Assembly: GCA_964450955.1 (NCBI GenBank)
Contig: CAYVFI010000047.1
Coordinates: forward strand, 1 to 42,222
Length of the DNA: 42,222 bases
From: CAYNWT01 sp964450955
GTDB lineage: Bacteria; Planctomycetota; Planctomycetia; Planctomycetales; Planctomycetaceae
Reading direction: 5' to 3'
Position 1 is the first letter of the stretch, and each line of letters starts with the position of its first letter. The translations under genes were made by a program, and so were the position numbers. Of this stretch, positions 24,112 through 32,512 are shown piece after piece. The notes below the pieces were generated by a model, which was not told the DNA's origin, ran no database searches, and was given only the letters and a program-made list of their open reading frames with translations.

Positions 24112-25514
24112 TGGTTCACCGCAAACAGCCGCGCGAGACGCCGGCGTCAACCAGTCGCCGCGGGCAGTCGCTGTTACTGATGTTCTTCATCATCCTCATG
24201 CTACTGGGCGTGATGGCTTTGACGTTGGACTTTGGTTTCGTGCTGCTGGCTCGACGACAAATGCAAACCGGAGTGAACTCCGCTGCCCTGGAAGGTCTGC
24301 GCGGCCAGGGATTATCGGATCACGATGCCAATTCCGAAGAACTCCGCCGCATCAACGCGCGTGAAATGTTGCGACTGAACTTTGACGACGACTTCGATCT
24401 GTCCGCCAACAACACAACCATCGGCGCCGGGATTGACTCATCGTTGATCCAGGGCAATGGGCTTAGACAAACCACGATCGGGCCAGCCAACACGACGCTG
24501 GCTGAAGATCTCGCGAACCGCTCGTCGTTCATCTTTCGGCCTGACAATTTTACCCTGAATCAGGACAACGAAAGCTACGGCGACATGGTCGTCGGTAACT
24601 ACGATGCCGCCGTAGCCACGCCGCACTCGGAATCGCCCGACTACTCACGAACCGACTTCGCTCCCACCGCCACTGAACCATCATCGTTTCTGGTCCGCAT
24701 GCGGCGCACGCACAACCCGGACGGTCTTGATGAAGTCCCCGGAGCCAGTTCACGCGGCGGCGGTCTACCACTGATACTCGGCCGCGCCGGCTTCATTCAA
24801 GACGAACCGGCAAACGCCGATTACTCAGTGCGTCGAGATGGCGTGTTGGTCCGAGCAACAGCTATCGCCAGCGCGGTTCCGGCTCGTTGTGTTGGAGTGG
24901 CCGATCGAACGCTGTCACCGCCGCTAATCGGTCTGGCCCCCATCGCAATCGAACTGGCAGAGTGGCAGGGTTTAACCATCAACACGCCTTACACACTGAA
25001 TGTCACCAACGGCGAACTGACGGACCCCGCGGACATTTTGGTTCCGCCTACGGTCCTTGCCAACGTTCTGCGAATCAGTGAAGCATCTCCGGCGTTCGTC
25101 GGCGAAGTTGTCGCCGACATCGAATCCGCGTGGCCCGACGCGAATCTCATTCCCGACGGAACCAGCGAACCCACATACATTCCAATCACCACCCAACTCA
25201 CTTCCAGCAGCACAACCGTGTCCGAAGAGCTGATCATTGGCTTCGCGCGGGTTCAGCTAACACGGTCGGGTTCATCGTTCACCCTTCAGCCACTCAACCA
25301 AATCGTCGCCCCGGAAAACGCAGCATCCCTGCCCGCGCTGGGATGGCAGGCCGCAATCATGGAAGCTCTGGATATTCACAACGCTGATTTCGCGGCTCTT
25401 GGTTCCGCACAACAAGCGACCGTCCTTGGCGAGCTAATCAATCAGGCCTTCGCTCAATCGGCCGCCACCACAGCCCCTCTGCAATCACCCGCGCAACAAC
25501 GATCGGTTCGTTAG
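24108..25514 (+). CDS. TadG-like Tad-locus protein
   Basis: The 468-aa product begins with basic residues, then a single hydrophobic helix after RRGQSLLLMFFIILMLLG (about 18-47). The phrase DFGFVLLARRQMQTGVNSAALEGLRGQG follows, typical of TadG/TadE-like proteins that share a pilin-type N-terminus. The rest is a large beta-rich region (about 75-440) with no recognised von Willebrand factor A domain, so it is TadG-like by N-terminus and position only. The start is ATG 24108 or the adjacent ATG 24111; the first overlaps the TadE-like stop. It is the last gene of the Tad cluster on this strand. Role in pilus anchoring or tip formation is inferred from family context. Confidence 0.75.
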   Translation: MMVHRKQPRETPASTSRRGQSLLLMFFIILMLLGVMALTLDFGFVLLARRQMQTGVNSAALEGLRGQGLSDHDANSEELRRINAREMLRLNFDDDFDLSANNTTIGAGIDSSLIQGNGLRQTTIGPANTTLAEDLANRSSFIFRPDNFTLNQDNESYGDMVVGNYDAAVATPHSESPDYSRTDFAPTATEPSSFLVRMRRTHNPDGLDEVPGASSRGGGLPLILGRAGFIQDEPANADYSVRRDGVLVRATAIASAVPARCVGVADRTLSPPLIGLAPIAIELAEWQGLTINTPYTLNVTNGELTDPADILVPPTVLANVLRISEASPAFVGEVVADIESAWPDANLIPDGTSEPTYIPITTQLTSSSTTVSEELIIGFARVQLTRSGSSFTLQPLNQIVAPENAASLPALGWQAAIMEALDIHNADFAALGSAQQATVLGELINQAFAQSAATTAPLQSPAQQRSVR

Positions 25515-25599
25515 CAGCAGGTCTCAGACACTGCGAAATTCTTGCTGTAACTTCCACGCATCCCGGCTCAACTTAGCTGGAACCAGCGGACGGGGTGGA

Positions 25600-25995
25600 T
25601 CAACGCGAGGTAAACCAAATGGCCGCAGCGATTGCGGCGACCAGGACCAGCACCAGCACCAGGACGAAAGCGATACCGCCGATTCCTCCACGCTTTTCTG
25701 CAACAGACTCTGGGGATCGCCGACGCCGTGTACCTTCTTTAGCCGCCCGATTTTCCTGAGCCGCCCGGCTTTCGCGAGCCACACTGCTGTCTGCAGCAAC
25801 GGAGAACTCAGCAAGATTCACACCAGTTTGCTCTGACTTCACCAGCGTGAATGCCTTCGGCGAGTCCGCTGGTGTTGTTGCCACGTCCGGCGCTTGCAAC
25901 TGTTCATTGCACTTCGGACAGCGCACTGTTTTTCCAGCGTGTTGTTCGTCAACGGTCAGGCCATGACCATTGCTGCAATGAAACTTCAGCGGCAT
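25600..25995 (-). CDS. Zinc-ribbon membrane protein, 131 aa
   Basis: The ATG at 25995 has a GGAGAG ribbon site seven bases upstream, so I choose it over an upstream in-frame start at 26088. The protein starts with a short zinc-ribbon-like motif: CSNGHGL (Cys7, His11) and CPKCNEQL (Cys28, Cys31). A charged Ala/Arg/Glu-rich linker follows, then a C-terminal membrane helix (about 107-127). Small proteins of this layout, a soluble zinc-ribbon plus one tail helix, are frequent in planctomycetes and have no assigned function. It is convergent with the TadG-like gene end (85 bp) and divergent from the secretin-domain gene. Confidence 0.7.
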   Translation of the reverse strand: MPLKFHCSNGHGLTVDEQHAGKTVRCPKCNEQLQAPDVATTPADSPKAFTLVKSEQTGVNLAEFSVAADSSVARESRAAQENRAAKEGTRRRRSPESVAEKRGGIGGIAFVLVLVLVLVAAIAAAIWFTSR

Positions 25996-26249
25996 GCTTA
26001 TGCTCTCCGCACCCGACAAAAAGGCCCGCCGGTAATGGACTTGTTCAGGGTACAGATTTTCGAACCAAAGTGTGCGAGATACTCGCATCTTTATCGGTGA
26101 AAGCTGCCGAAGTTTGGCTCGGGCATTTGGATTCTTGCAATTTCCCTGTCAATTCTGCAACGCGCTTCATGTTCCGAGATTGTTTGGTTCACAGAACGCA
26201 GTCTACGCTTGTTAACCCTCCGCTTCCCACCTCACGCAAAGGGTCCGAT

Positions 26250-27206
26250 ATGCGTTGTCTGCTGTTGCTTGTGCTGTCTACTGGAACCAGTTTCGGTCAG
26301 AACACGACCGACCACGACCCAACGCCAAAGCCAGACATGCGACCGACTGGCGGTACTCAGTTCGACCCTAACGCGCCGCAAATCACGATCGAGGTGCGGT
26401 TCTTATCCGGTCCGCCTGAGATGTTTCAACGGCTGCACGCCAACGATCTCATTCGCCGCGCCCCCGCGCCGCCGAAGCCTGAACTACCATCAGTCTCCGA
26501 CGCACAACTTCGGGCTGGCAACGGAATCCAATTGGTCTCGGCCACTCGCGTCGTCGAAGAACAGCAGTCTGTGTTCGTACAACGCCTGGCAGACAAACGC
26601 GTTTTCGATCTTATCGAAGCTGTGCAAAAGCACGAGCAGGCAAACATTCTGTTCGCACCGAAAGTGACTTTGTTTGATGGCCAAAAGGCGAGTGTCACAG
26701 ACCAGACTCAGCGTCCCTTTGTTGTCGCGTTGCAACGGAACGGTGCAGACCTTGAACCGCAAATCGAGGGAATTCCGGAAGGAACATCGATTGATGTGCG
26801 AGCCACAACAAAGCCCGGCGCGATTCGAATGGATCTTGCCATTCAGCTGTCTCAAATTGCCAACGTGAAGACAAGGCCCGCTGGCCCCGCCAACACCGCG
26901 ATTCAGGTTCCCCGCGTCGCCGCATCGCGAGTCGCACTTAGCGCGTTGGTGAAAGACGGAGACACACTGGTTGTGTCCGGCCTGCAACGGACTGTCGAGG
27001 TGCGCAAAGAAGAACGAGTGCTTGGCATGTTTAAGAATGTCAGCGTCGGTCGAACCACAGAAGACACGTTAATCCTGATTACTCCGCGAATCACGCTTCC
27101 TGACAACAAACCAGGGCGCACGGTTCTGGAGAAAATCTCAGCAGTCGATTGGTGCGGAACCCCGGCAGCTTACTCCGCGATGATAAACCGCCAGCGGAAC
27201 CGGTAA
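26250..27206 (+). CDS. Secretin-domain-only exported protein
   Basis: I choose the ATG at 26250 (318 aa) because it opens a signal peptide (MRCLLLLVLSTGTSFG); a longer frame upstream is not protein-like. About residues 100-300 align by eye with the secretin core: EQANILFAPKVTLFDGQKASV matches the segment LAEPNVVSLNGQPAIF of the Tad secretin, ALVKDGDTLVVSGLQ matches the ELREGQTLALAGLI segment, and TLILITPRITLP the final strand. It lacks the N-terminal N0/N1/BON domains that build the periplasmic ring. It may be an accessory barrel or a decoy-type partner of the Tad secretin. The first 70 residues after the signal are Pro/Asp-rich. Confidence 0.72.
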   Translation: MRCLLLLVLSTGTSFGQNTTDHDPTPKPDMRPTGGTQFDPNAPQITIEVRFLSGPPEMFQRLHANDLIRRAPAPPKPELPSVSDAQLRAGNGIQLVSATRVVEEQQSVFVQRLADKRVFDLIEAVQKHEQANILFAPKVTLFDGQKASVTDQTQRPFVVALQRNGADLEPQIEGIPEGTSIDVRATTKPGAIRMDLAIQLSQIANVKTRPAGPANTAIQVPRVAASRVALSALVKDGDTLVVSGLQRTVEVRKEERVLGMFKNVSVGRTTEDTLILITPRITLPDNKPGRTVLEKISAVDWCGTPAAYSAMINRQRNR

Positions 27207-27347
27207 TGGCAGCTGGCTGCTGTCGTTAGTCGTACCGGCTTGAGCCCAAACCCCGCGCAGCAAATTTCACGCGGCAAATTCTGTGTCTTGGTTCCGTCTA
27301 ACGGCGGGACTGCGAACTCCGGCTGCAACTGACCTGATGACACCCAA

Positions 27348-28247
27348 TCAAAACTGATCGTACAGTTCGTCGGGGTTTGCCTGGCCGCTTAGGTCTCCAT
27401 CGCTCACGAAACCAAGCCGGCGTTGTTCCATCAGCATGGCCTGTTCGGGAGAGATAAAATTGTTGCCAGGTACTTCCAGATGAGTGTCGTATGCTCGCGT
27501 CTCAACATGACCGTCAAGGAACGCCACGTTTGCAGAATCTGTGTGCCGGAAGTGAACCGTCGGGTAATTGCGACTGGGCGGATCCAGCAGCCAGCTTTCT
27601 TCGAAGCTAAACGTAGCCGGCGAAAATGTAACCAGCCGCACCTGCGCGCTGTCGGCGAAGGCGACGGTGTTGGATGTCGATCGGAATTCACCGATGCCGC
27701 GTGAGACGAATTCTTCGGACAACACAGCGGCAAAGTTGGGTGGCGGATATTCAACACCTGACGCTCGCGACATGTAGTAGCCGTTGTAGCCAAACCCGCT
27801 GGCGAGCTGCCCGAACCGCACGTTGTCCATGAGGCTGGGCCGGAGATTCGGACACTGATAGGCGGTTCGATTCGGTTCCATAAACGGCGCCAATGGGCCG
27901 GAATGAAAATCCAACTGCTGGCTGGCATCTGGTTCTTCGTAGTTAACAGTTCCGAACCAAAACTGCGCGCGGCCCTGTGGGCCGGAGAATGTTTGAAGGA
28001 AATCAAGTCGTTGTTGGTTCTCGACGACGTACGGAGTCAACAGTTCTCCGTTGACGTCTGCGTAATTGTGCAACGCAATGATTAGCTGATGCAGGCGGCT
28101 TTTGCACTGAGTCCGTCTGGCGGCTTCGCGAGCGGCCTGGACGGCAGGAAGAAGCAACGCGATAAGGATCGCGATGATGGCGATGACGACCAACAATTCG
28201 ATTAGCGTAAAAGCCGTACGACGTCGGCGGCGGTTCAGAAGCGTCAT
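27348..28247 (-). CDS. DUF1559 pseudopilin-like protein under a cobalamin riboswitch
   Basis: The 299-aa protein has the planctomycete DUF1559 layout. It starts with a basic leader and type IV pilin-like signature (RRTAFTLIELLVVIAIIAILIALLLP, Glu18 at +5 from a likely cleavage behind Ala13), then AREAARRTQCK at about 40-50. The soluble domain contains the C-terminal phrase HTDSANVAFLDGHVE. Planctomycetes have dozens of such proteins, thought to be pseudopilins; functions are mostly unknown. The leader upstream (28248-28560) contains a cobalamin riboswitch and a promoter, both on the same strand, so expression should depend on B12. It stands alone with a convergent neighbour. Confidence 0.9.
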   Translation of the reverse strand: MTLLNRRRRRTAFTLIELLVVIAIIAILIALLLPAVQAAREAARRTQCKSRLHQLIIALHNYADVNGELLTPYVVENQQRLDFLQTFSGPQGRAQFWFGTVNYEEPDASQQLDFHSGPLAPFMEPNRTAYQCPNLRPSLMDNVRFGQLASGFGYNGYYMSRASGVEYPPPNFAAVLSEEFVSRGIGEFRSTSNTVAFADSAQVRLVTFSPATFSFEESWLLDPPSRNYPTVHFRHTDSANVAFLDGHVETRAYDTHLEVPGNNFISPEQAMLMEQRRLGFVSDGDLSGQANPDELYDQF

Positions 28248-28384
28248 TGGTTACCTGCTGAGTGTAAAATCAGATCACACCCTGCAGTCGCAACCCGACC
28301 ACACCCGCGCACAATGATTGCGCGATTGGTTCAGGATGCCGACCACGCCTTTCCTCGAAGGTGTCATCTGCGATGAATTTCTCG

Positions 28385-28550
28385 CCTGGGCAGGTCTTCT
28401 GGCTCTCGGTTCAACCTTCAACCGCTCCTTCCCACGTTGCCATCAGGCATCGCAGTGGATCAGCAGTTGTCGTCACCGAATACAGCGGCGGGACCGCGAC
28501 GGATTCGCACCGTCTTCCCTCTTAGCTCCAGGCGATCACAAACCGATACC
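28385..28550 (-). ncRNA. Cobalamin riboswitch
   Basis: Read on the minus strand the segment has the cobalamin aptamer core in order: AGAGGGAAGACGGTGCGAAT, CCGTCGCGGTCCCGCCGCTG (immediately following), the GGGAAGGAGCGGTTGAAGG stretch, and the 3' element AGCCAGAAGACCTGCC. These are the conserved box, the B12 box region and the closing strand of the class. It lies about 135 nt before the DUF1559 start codon, leaving room for an expression platform, and 20 nt behind a promoter. Confidence 0.93.
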
Positions 28551-28570
28551 TGAAGAACCAAAGCGGCCGG

Positions 28571-28598
28571 ATGATAAATCGGATTGCAGCAGTGTCAA
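28571..28598 (-). promoter_or_regulatory. Sigma-70-type promoter for the riboswitch leader
   Basis: On the minus strand TTGACA (28598-28593), a 16-bp spacer and TATCAT (28576-28571, five of six matches) form a strong promoter. Transcription would begin near 28564 and enter the cobalamin aptamer about 14 bases later. Confidence 0.72.
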
Positions 28599-28710
28599 CT
28601 ACATTCACGGCAAACAACTTTAGTTCATGTCTGGCTGACGTTGATCCCTGCCCGTACCATGAAAAACGGTGGGGCTTAGCGTGAGTGCAACTTGAGATAA
28701 CGGAAACGCG

Positions 28711-29289
28711 ATGTCAGAACCGAACTCGCTACCCGCGGACCTTGTCCCGCATCCGATCTACGGCACCAGGATTCGCTCATCCGGCTTAAGGGTGTCGGCG
28801 CAGGAAGTTCGCGAATCGTTTTGGCGATACCCGCTGGAAACCATCTTTGCCGAGTCTGCCATCGCCGCGGACACCAGCAAACAGAAGTATTCAATCTACC
28901 CGCGTCCGTACTACGTGGACGCCTTGATGAACTGCAATGAATGTACGCGGCCGTTCTTATTCTTTGCGGAAGAACAGAAGTACTGGCACGAAGAACTCCA
29001 GCTATACGTAGACGCCTGGTGCAATCACTGCCCCAGCTGCAGGAAAGAAAGGCAGGTCGTCCAACAGGCCTTCCAGCGATACTCAGAATTGATTTCGACT
29101 GAGCCGAAATCCGATGTTCAGTTAAAGCAGCTTGTTACCGATGCGGTGCTGCTTTGGAAAGAGGGCATCATCCAGAACCAACAGAAACTGCGCCAGATCA
29201 AGAATCGTGCCATCCGACAGATCCCGAATACCGATTCCGCCAGGACGATAGAAGACCTTGTCAGTACGCTGCCAAATACCAACGAATAG
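28711..29289 (+). CDS. Zinc-ribbon (zf-trcl-like) protein
   Basis: The 192-aa soluble protein contains a treble-clef/zinc-ribbon-like motif between residues 74 and 112: NCNECTRPFLFFAEEQKYWHE then WCNHCPSCRKERQ. The four zinc ligands are most likely Cys75, Cys78, Cys107 and Cys110; the phrase F-x-F-x-x-x-EQ-x-x-W/Y-x-E and CP-x-CRK match the small probable zinc-binding domain known as zf-trcl. The remaining N-terminal 60 residues and the helical C-terminal 75 residues are not recognised. Such domains often occur in proteins of unknown function; nucleic-acid binding is possible. The gene precedes purA by 135 bp and is divergent from the riboswitch leader. Confidence 0.68.
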   Translation: MSEPNSLPADLVPHPIYGTRIRSSGLRVSAQEVRESFWRYPLETIFAESAIAADTSKQKYSIYPRPYYVDALMNCNECTRPFLFFAEEQKYWHEELQLYVDAWCNHCPSCRKERQVVQQAFQRYSELISTEPKSDVQLKQLVTDAVLLWKEGIIQNQQKLRQIKNRAIRQIPNTDSARTIEDLVSTLPNTNE

Positions 29290-29424
29290 ACGAACAATTC
29301 GCGGCTGCGGCCGTTTTTGTTGCACCCGCTAACGCTGCCGGGCATTCGGCGTTAAACTCTGACGGTTTGCGCGTATTCGGCCGGGCTCGATTGGTTCCGG
29401 TTTTTGTCTTGATGGGATGTAGAA

Positions 29425-30702
29425 GTGCCAGCGACATCGGTTATTGGATTGCAGTGGGGCGACGAAGCCAAGGGGAAGATTGTTGATCTTCTTACTGACG
29501 ACCACGACTTTGTGGTTCGTTATCAAGGCGGCAACAACGCTGGTCACACCGTGAAGTTTGACGGTGAAACGTACAAGCTGTCGCTGCTGCCGGCCGGGAT
29601 TTTGCACAACCAGGTTGTGTCGGTTGTCGGCCCGGGTGTGGTCATCAACCCGAAAGCGTTTCTGGAAGAACTGGATGGCATCGTGAGTCGCCGCGGCGAT
29701 GTCGGCAAACAACTACGCATCAGCCAGCGAGCCCACGCCATCATGCCATGGCACATGCTTGAAGAAGCCGCACTTGAGAAAGCTCGTGGTGACCAGGCTA
29801 TCGGAACCACAATGCGTGGGATCGGTATGTGCTACGCTGACAAAGTAGGTCGCGGTAACGCGGTTCGCATGGGCGATTTAGTACGCGACACATTCCCCGA
29901 CCAGGTCGCGAGGATTGTTGAACACAAAACCAGGATTCTGAAAGCACTGAACCCAGACGTCGAAGCACTGGACGTTGATGCGATTGTTGCGGAGTTCTCT
30001 GCATACGGCGAACGATTGAAGCCGTACATTTGCGACACCAGTTCTCTACTGCACAAAGCGGTCGCCGAAAACAAAAGGATCCTGTTCGAAGGCGCTCAGG
30101 GAAGTTTGCTGGACATCGACCACGGCACGTTCCCGTTTGTGACTTCCTCCAGCAGTTCAGGAGCCGGCATTCATCCAGGTAGCGGTGTTCCGGAACGTTA
30201 CATCGACCGGATGATTGGTGTCGTTAAGGCGTACACAACGCGTGTTGGCGGTGGACCGTTCCCAACAGAACTCGACAACGACATCGGACAACGGATTCGC
30301 GACGCGGGCAACGAATATGGAACCGTCACTGGTCGGCCACGTCGCTGCGGTTGGTTCGACGCGGTCGCCGCTGGCTACAGCGCGCGGCTAAGCGGCATTG
30401 ATTGCCTGACTGTCGCGTTGGTCGATGTCCTGAGCGGTTTCGATGAACTCCAAATCTGCGCCGCATACGATATCAACGGCAAACAGACCACGGACTTCCC
30501 GGGTCACATTGATGATCTTGCCGCCGCGAAACCGATTCTGACAACGGTTCCAGGCTGGCAGGAAGATATCACCGGCATCACGACTTACAGTGATTTGCCT
30601 GCGAATGCTCAGAAGTACGTCGAAACGATCGGCGAACTCATGGGCTTCCCCGTCGATATCGTCTCTGTTGGACCAGACCGGGCTCAGACCATTATCAGAT
30701 AG
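29425..30702 (+). CDS. purA: Adenylosuccinate synthetase
   Basis: The 425-aa product is full length for the family (about 430). It condenses IMP and aspartate using GTP to give adenylosuccinate, the first step from IMP to AMP. Residues 9-20 hold the GTP/IMP loop as QWGDEAKGKIVD; most bacterial PurA have GDEGKGK, so one glycine is alanine here. GNNAGHTV near residue 36 holds the catalytic His, and YTTRVGGGPFPTEL (about 271) and TGRPRRCGWFDAV (about 305) complete the site. The start is GTG at 29425, close before the first motif as expected. Confidence 0.96.
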   Translation: MPATSVIGLQWGDEAKGKIVDLLTDDHDFVVRYQGGNNAGHTVKFDGETYKLSLLPAGILHNQVVSVVGPGVVINPKAFLEELDGIVSRRGDVGKQLRISQRAHAIMPWHMLEEAALEKARGDQAIGTTMRGIGMCYADKVGRGNAVRMGDLVRDTFPDQVARIVEHKTRILKALNPDVEALDVDAIVAEFSAYGERLKPYICDTSSLLHKAVAENKRILFEGAQGSLLDIDHGTFPFVTSSSSSGAGIHPGSGVPERYIDRMIGVVKAYTTRVGGGPFPTELDNDIGQRIRDAGNEYGTVTGRPRRCGWFDAVAAGYSARLSGIDCLTVALVDVLSGFDELQICAAYDINGKQTTDFPGHIDDLAAAKPILTTVPGWQEDITGITTYSDLPANAQKYVETIGELMGFPVDIVSVGPDRAQTIIR

Positions 30703-30798
30703 CGAGGTCGTCGCGTTGGACTTCAGCGAACTCATTCAGCAGGCAAAGGTTCAACGCCAACAGGCCGACCACGCGACCTGGTACCGCAGGGTGTAGGC

Positions 30799-30841
30799 CG
30801 GCAAGTCTGTCCGAGCAGAATCAGCGGCTGGCGACTTGCCG
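30799..30841. repeat. Inverted repeat downstream of purA
   Basis: CGGCAAGTC (30799-30807) and GACTTGCCG (30833-30841) are perfect 9-bp arms separated by 25 bases. The structure is between the convergent ends of purA and the sirtuin gene. There is no T tract, so termination is only possible, not shown. Confidence 0.5.
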
Positions 30842-30935
30842 TTCATATTCTTTCTGCTGGCGTTCGCAACCGGGGTGCATCCATTTATTTGTACCACCCC
30901 GCCACCAACCGGATACCGATCAACCGTCACGTTTG

Positions 30936-31760
30936 TCAGGCGCGGTAGGCCTGGTTGACTAGTTTGGGGACCAGTTCGCCGGCTTTGCCTTGCAGCCATT
31001 GTCCGGACGCTGGTTTTTCGGGATCGACGGAGAACACCTTCGCGCCGTTTTCTTCGGCGATCAGTGGCAGGCCGCCGGCTGGCCAGACGGCTTGCGAAGT
31101 TCCGATAGAGAGCAGCACGTCGCAGCGGCGCGCGGCTTCCTGAGATTGTTCCCAGGCGGGTTCGGAAAGTGCGTCGCCAAACATGACCAGGTTCGGACGA
31201 TACACACCGCTCATGCGCGGTCCCATGAGCGGCCGGAGTGCGATCATGAGGCGCGGTAAAGCGAACCGACGATCGCGGGCTTTTCTTAAACGCCGCACAA
31301 CCTTCTTAAGATCACGCTGAGTTAGCTGGCGGCGGAAGTCGCCTGATGTGGCTTCGACGGTTTCGAAAATGGTTCCGTGAATTTCTCTCACGATAATGCT
31401 GCCCGCGGCCTGGTGCAGGCTGTCCACATTTTGCGTGACCAGAGACACATCCTTGAACTGTTCTAACCTCACGATCGCGCGGTGCGCGTCATTTGGTTGT
31501 GCTTTGGCGATTGGCTGGATGAATTCGATTAGGAATTCGGCCAGCTCGCGCGGTTTCTCTGTGGCGACGTCCAACAGGCCTGCCCAGCTGGCAAATTTTT
31601 CCGGCGGGAATCGTTCCCACAAACCGCCCGCATCGCGAAACGTGGGGATGCCGCTTTCGGCCGACACGCCGGCTCCGGTAAACACAACCACATGCCTGGC
31701 ATCGCGAAGGCTGGCGACGGCTTCGTTCCAGGTTGATGGGTTCATGTTGGCTATCGTCAT
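30936..31760 (-). CDS. Sir2-family NAD-dependent protein deacylase lacking the zinc cysteines
   Basis: The 274-aa product has the sirtuin core: GAGVSAESGIPTFRD (residues 29-43), TQNVDSLHQAAG (109-120) with the NAD-contacting Asn111 and Asp113, the catalytic His128 in REIHGTIFE, and GTSQAVWPAGGL (220-231). It should remove acyl groups from lysines using NAD, or act as an ADP-ribosyl transfer/NADase enzyme. The four zinc-binding cysteines that normally follow the catalytic histidine are absent: the region 129-190 has none and instead carries a basic stretch rich in Arg/Lys (ARDRRFALPR); the only cysteine in the protein is Cys213. The start at 31760 puts the first motif at the usual distance; a second ATG at 31745 is also possible. 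Confidence 0.86.
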   Translation of the reverse strand: MTIANMNPSTWNEAVASLRDARHVVVFTGAGVSAESGIPTFRDAGGLWERFPPEKFASWAGLLDVATEKPRELAEFLIEFIQPIAKAQPNDAHRAIVRLEQFKDVSLVTQNVDSLHQAAGSIIVREIHGTIFETVEATSGDFRRQLTQRDLKKVVRRLRKARDRRFALPRLMIALRPLMGPRMSGVYRPNLVMFGDALSEPAWEQSQEAARRCDVLLSIGTSQAVWPAGGLPLIAEENGAKVFSVDPEKPASGQWLQGKAGELVPKLVNQAYRA

Positions 31761-31795
31761 TGAAAAGTTGGCTGGAAGCGGTTCGACACGTTCGG

Positions 31796-32314
31796 TCAGA
31801 TCAGTATCGTCGATTCACATCGAATGATGTCTGTTGAGCACTCATTGTCTAAAGCTGGCCTTGAGATGGTCGCTTGAGCGTCTTCGAGAATGCGTTCGCG
31901 GCGCCGCTTCTCTTGAAACGCGTCGTAAACAAAGTATGCCGACAGCGCCACGTGCAGACCAATGATGGCCCACAAAACCAGGCGGAACGACATTTTGATG
32001 GTCTTGTGTCGGAACATTTGCTGCCCAAGAACCGCTCCGGGCCAGCCGCCAAGGATTTCCATTAAGTGCAGCTGTTTCTCAGGAATCCGCCGCTTCTGCA
32101 GGTTTGCTCGACGCTTGTCGATTCCATAGGCCGCGAAACAAACAAGGCTCATCAGCAGCGTGCCCCAGAAGTAGATGCGGGTCAGCCAATTCAGCCGAAA
32201 ACCACTTGCCAGCCAGTCGACGACCAGCAGAAGCACGATGCCGACCAGCCACAGCCTGGCCAGCCACGCCAGTGGGACCCGTGATTTCGATCTCGCTTTT
32301 TCTAAACCCGCCAC
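31796..32314 (-). CDS. DUF1294 membrane protein
   Basis: The 172-aa protein has three to four hydrophobic segments (about 21-38, 46-63, 111-128) and the DUF1294 hallmark AAYGIDKRRANLQKRRIPEKQLHLMEILGGWPGAVLGQQMFRHKTIKMSF between residues 60 and 110, in which YGIDK and the GGxPGA phrase are diagnostic. Longer family members add an N-terminal cold-shock domain, absent here. Function of the family is not known. It lies 35 bp upstream of the sirtuin gene on the same strand and could be co-transcribed with it. The C-terminal 40 residues are charged and not conserved-looking. Confidence 0.85.
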   Translation of the reverse strand: MAGLEKARSKSRVPLAWLARLWLVGIVLLLVVDWLASGFRLNWLTRIYFWGTLLMSLVCFAAYGIDKRRANLQKRRIPEKQLHLMEILGGWPGAVLGQQMFRHKTIKMSFRLVLWAIIGLHVALSAYFVYDAFQEKRRRERILEDAQATISRPALDNECSTDIIRCESTILI

Positions 32315-32404
32315 AAATCACCTTGAAACGCTGTTGTTCTGGCTGACGTAAGAACCAGTACCATCCGATACGTCTAAAACACGTGTCCATCTAAACCGCT
32401 TTTG

Positions 32405-32410
32405 TATAAT
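32405..32410 (+). promoter_or_regulatory. Consensus -10 element upstream of the large secreted protein gene
   Basis: A perfect TATAAT hexamer lies about 100 bp before the ATG at 32513. The hexamer at -35 spacing (CGTGTC) is poor, so the promoter is supported by the -10 alone. Confidence 0.42.
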
Positions 32411-32512
32411 CCGCTGGTTGATTCTTCGAAACCAGTCCAGCCATCTCGGGTTCTAGTCCTTTTACGGGATATCTCCGAGACAGTACCCACCTCGTTGCAA
32501 TAGGCACCTTCC

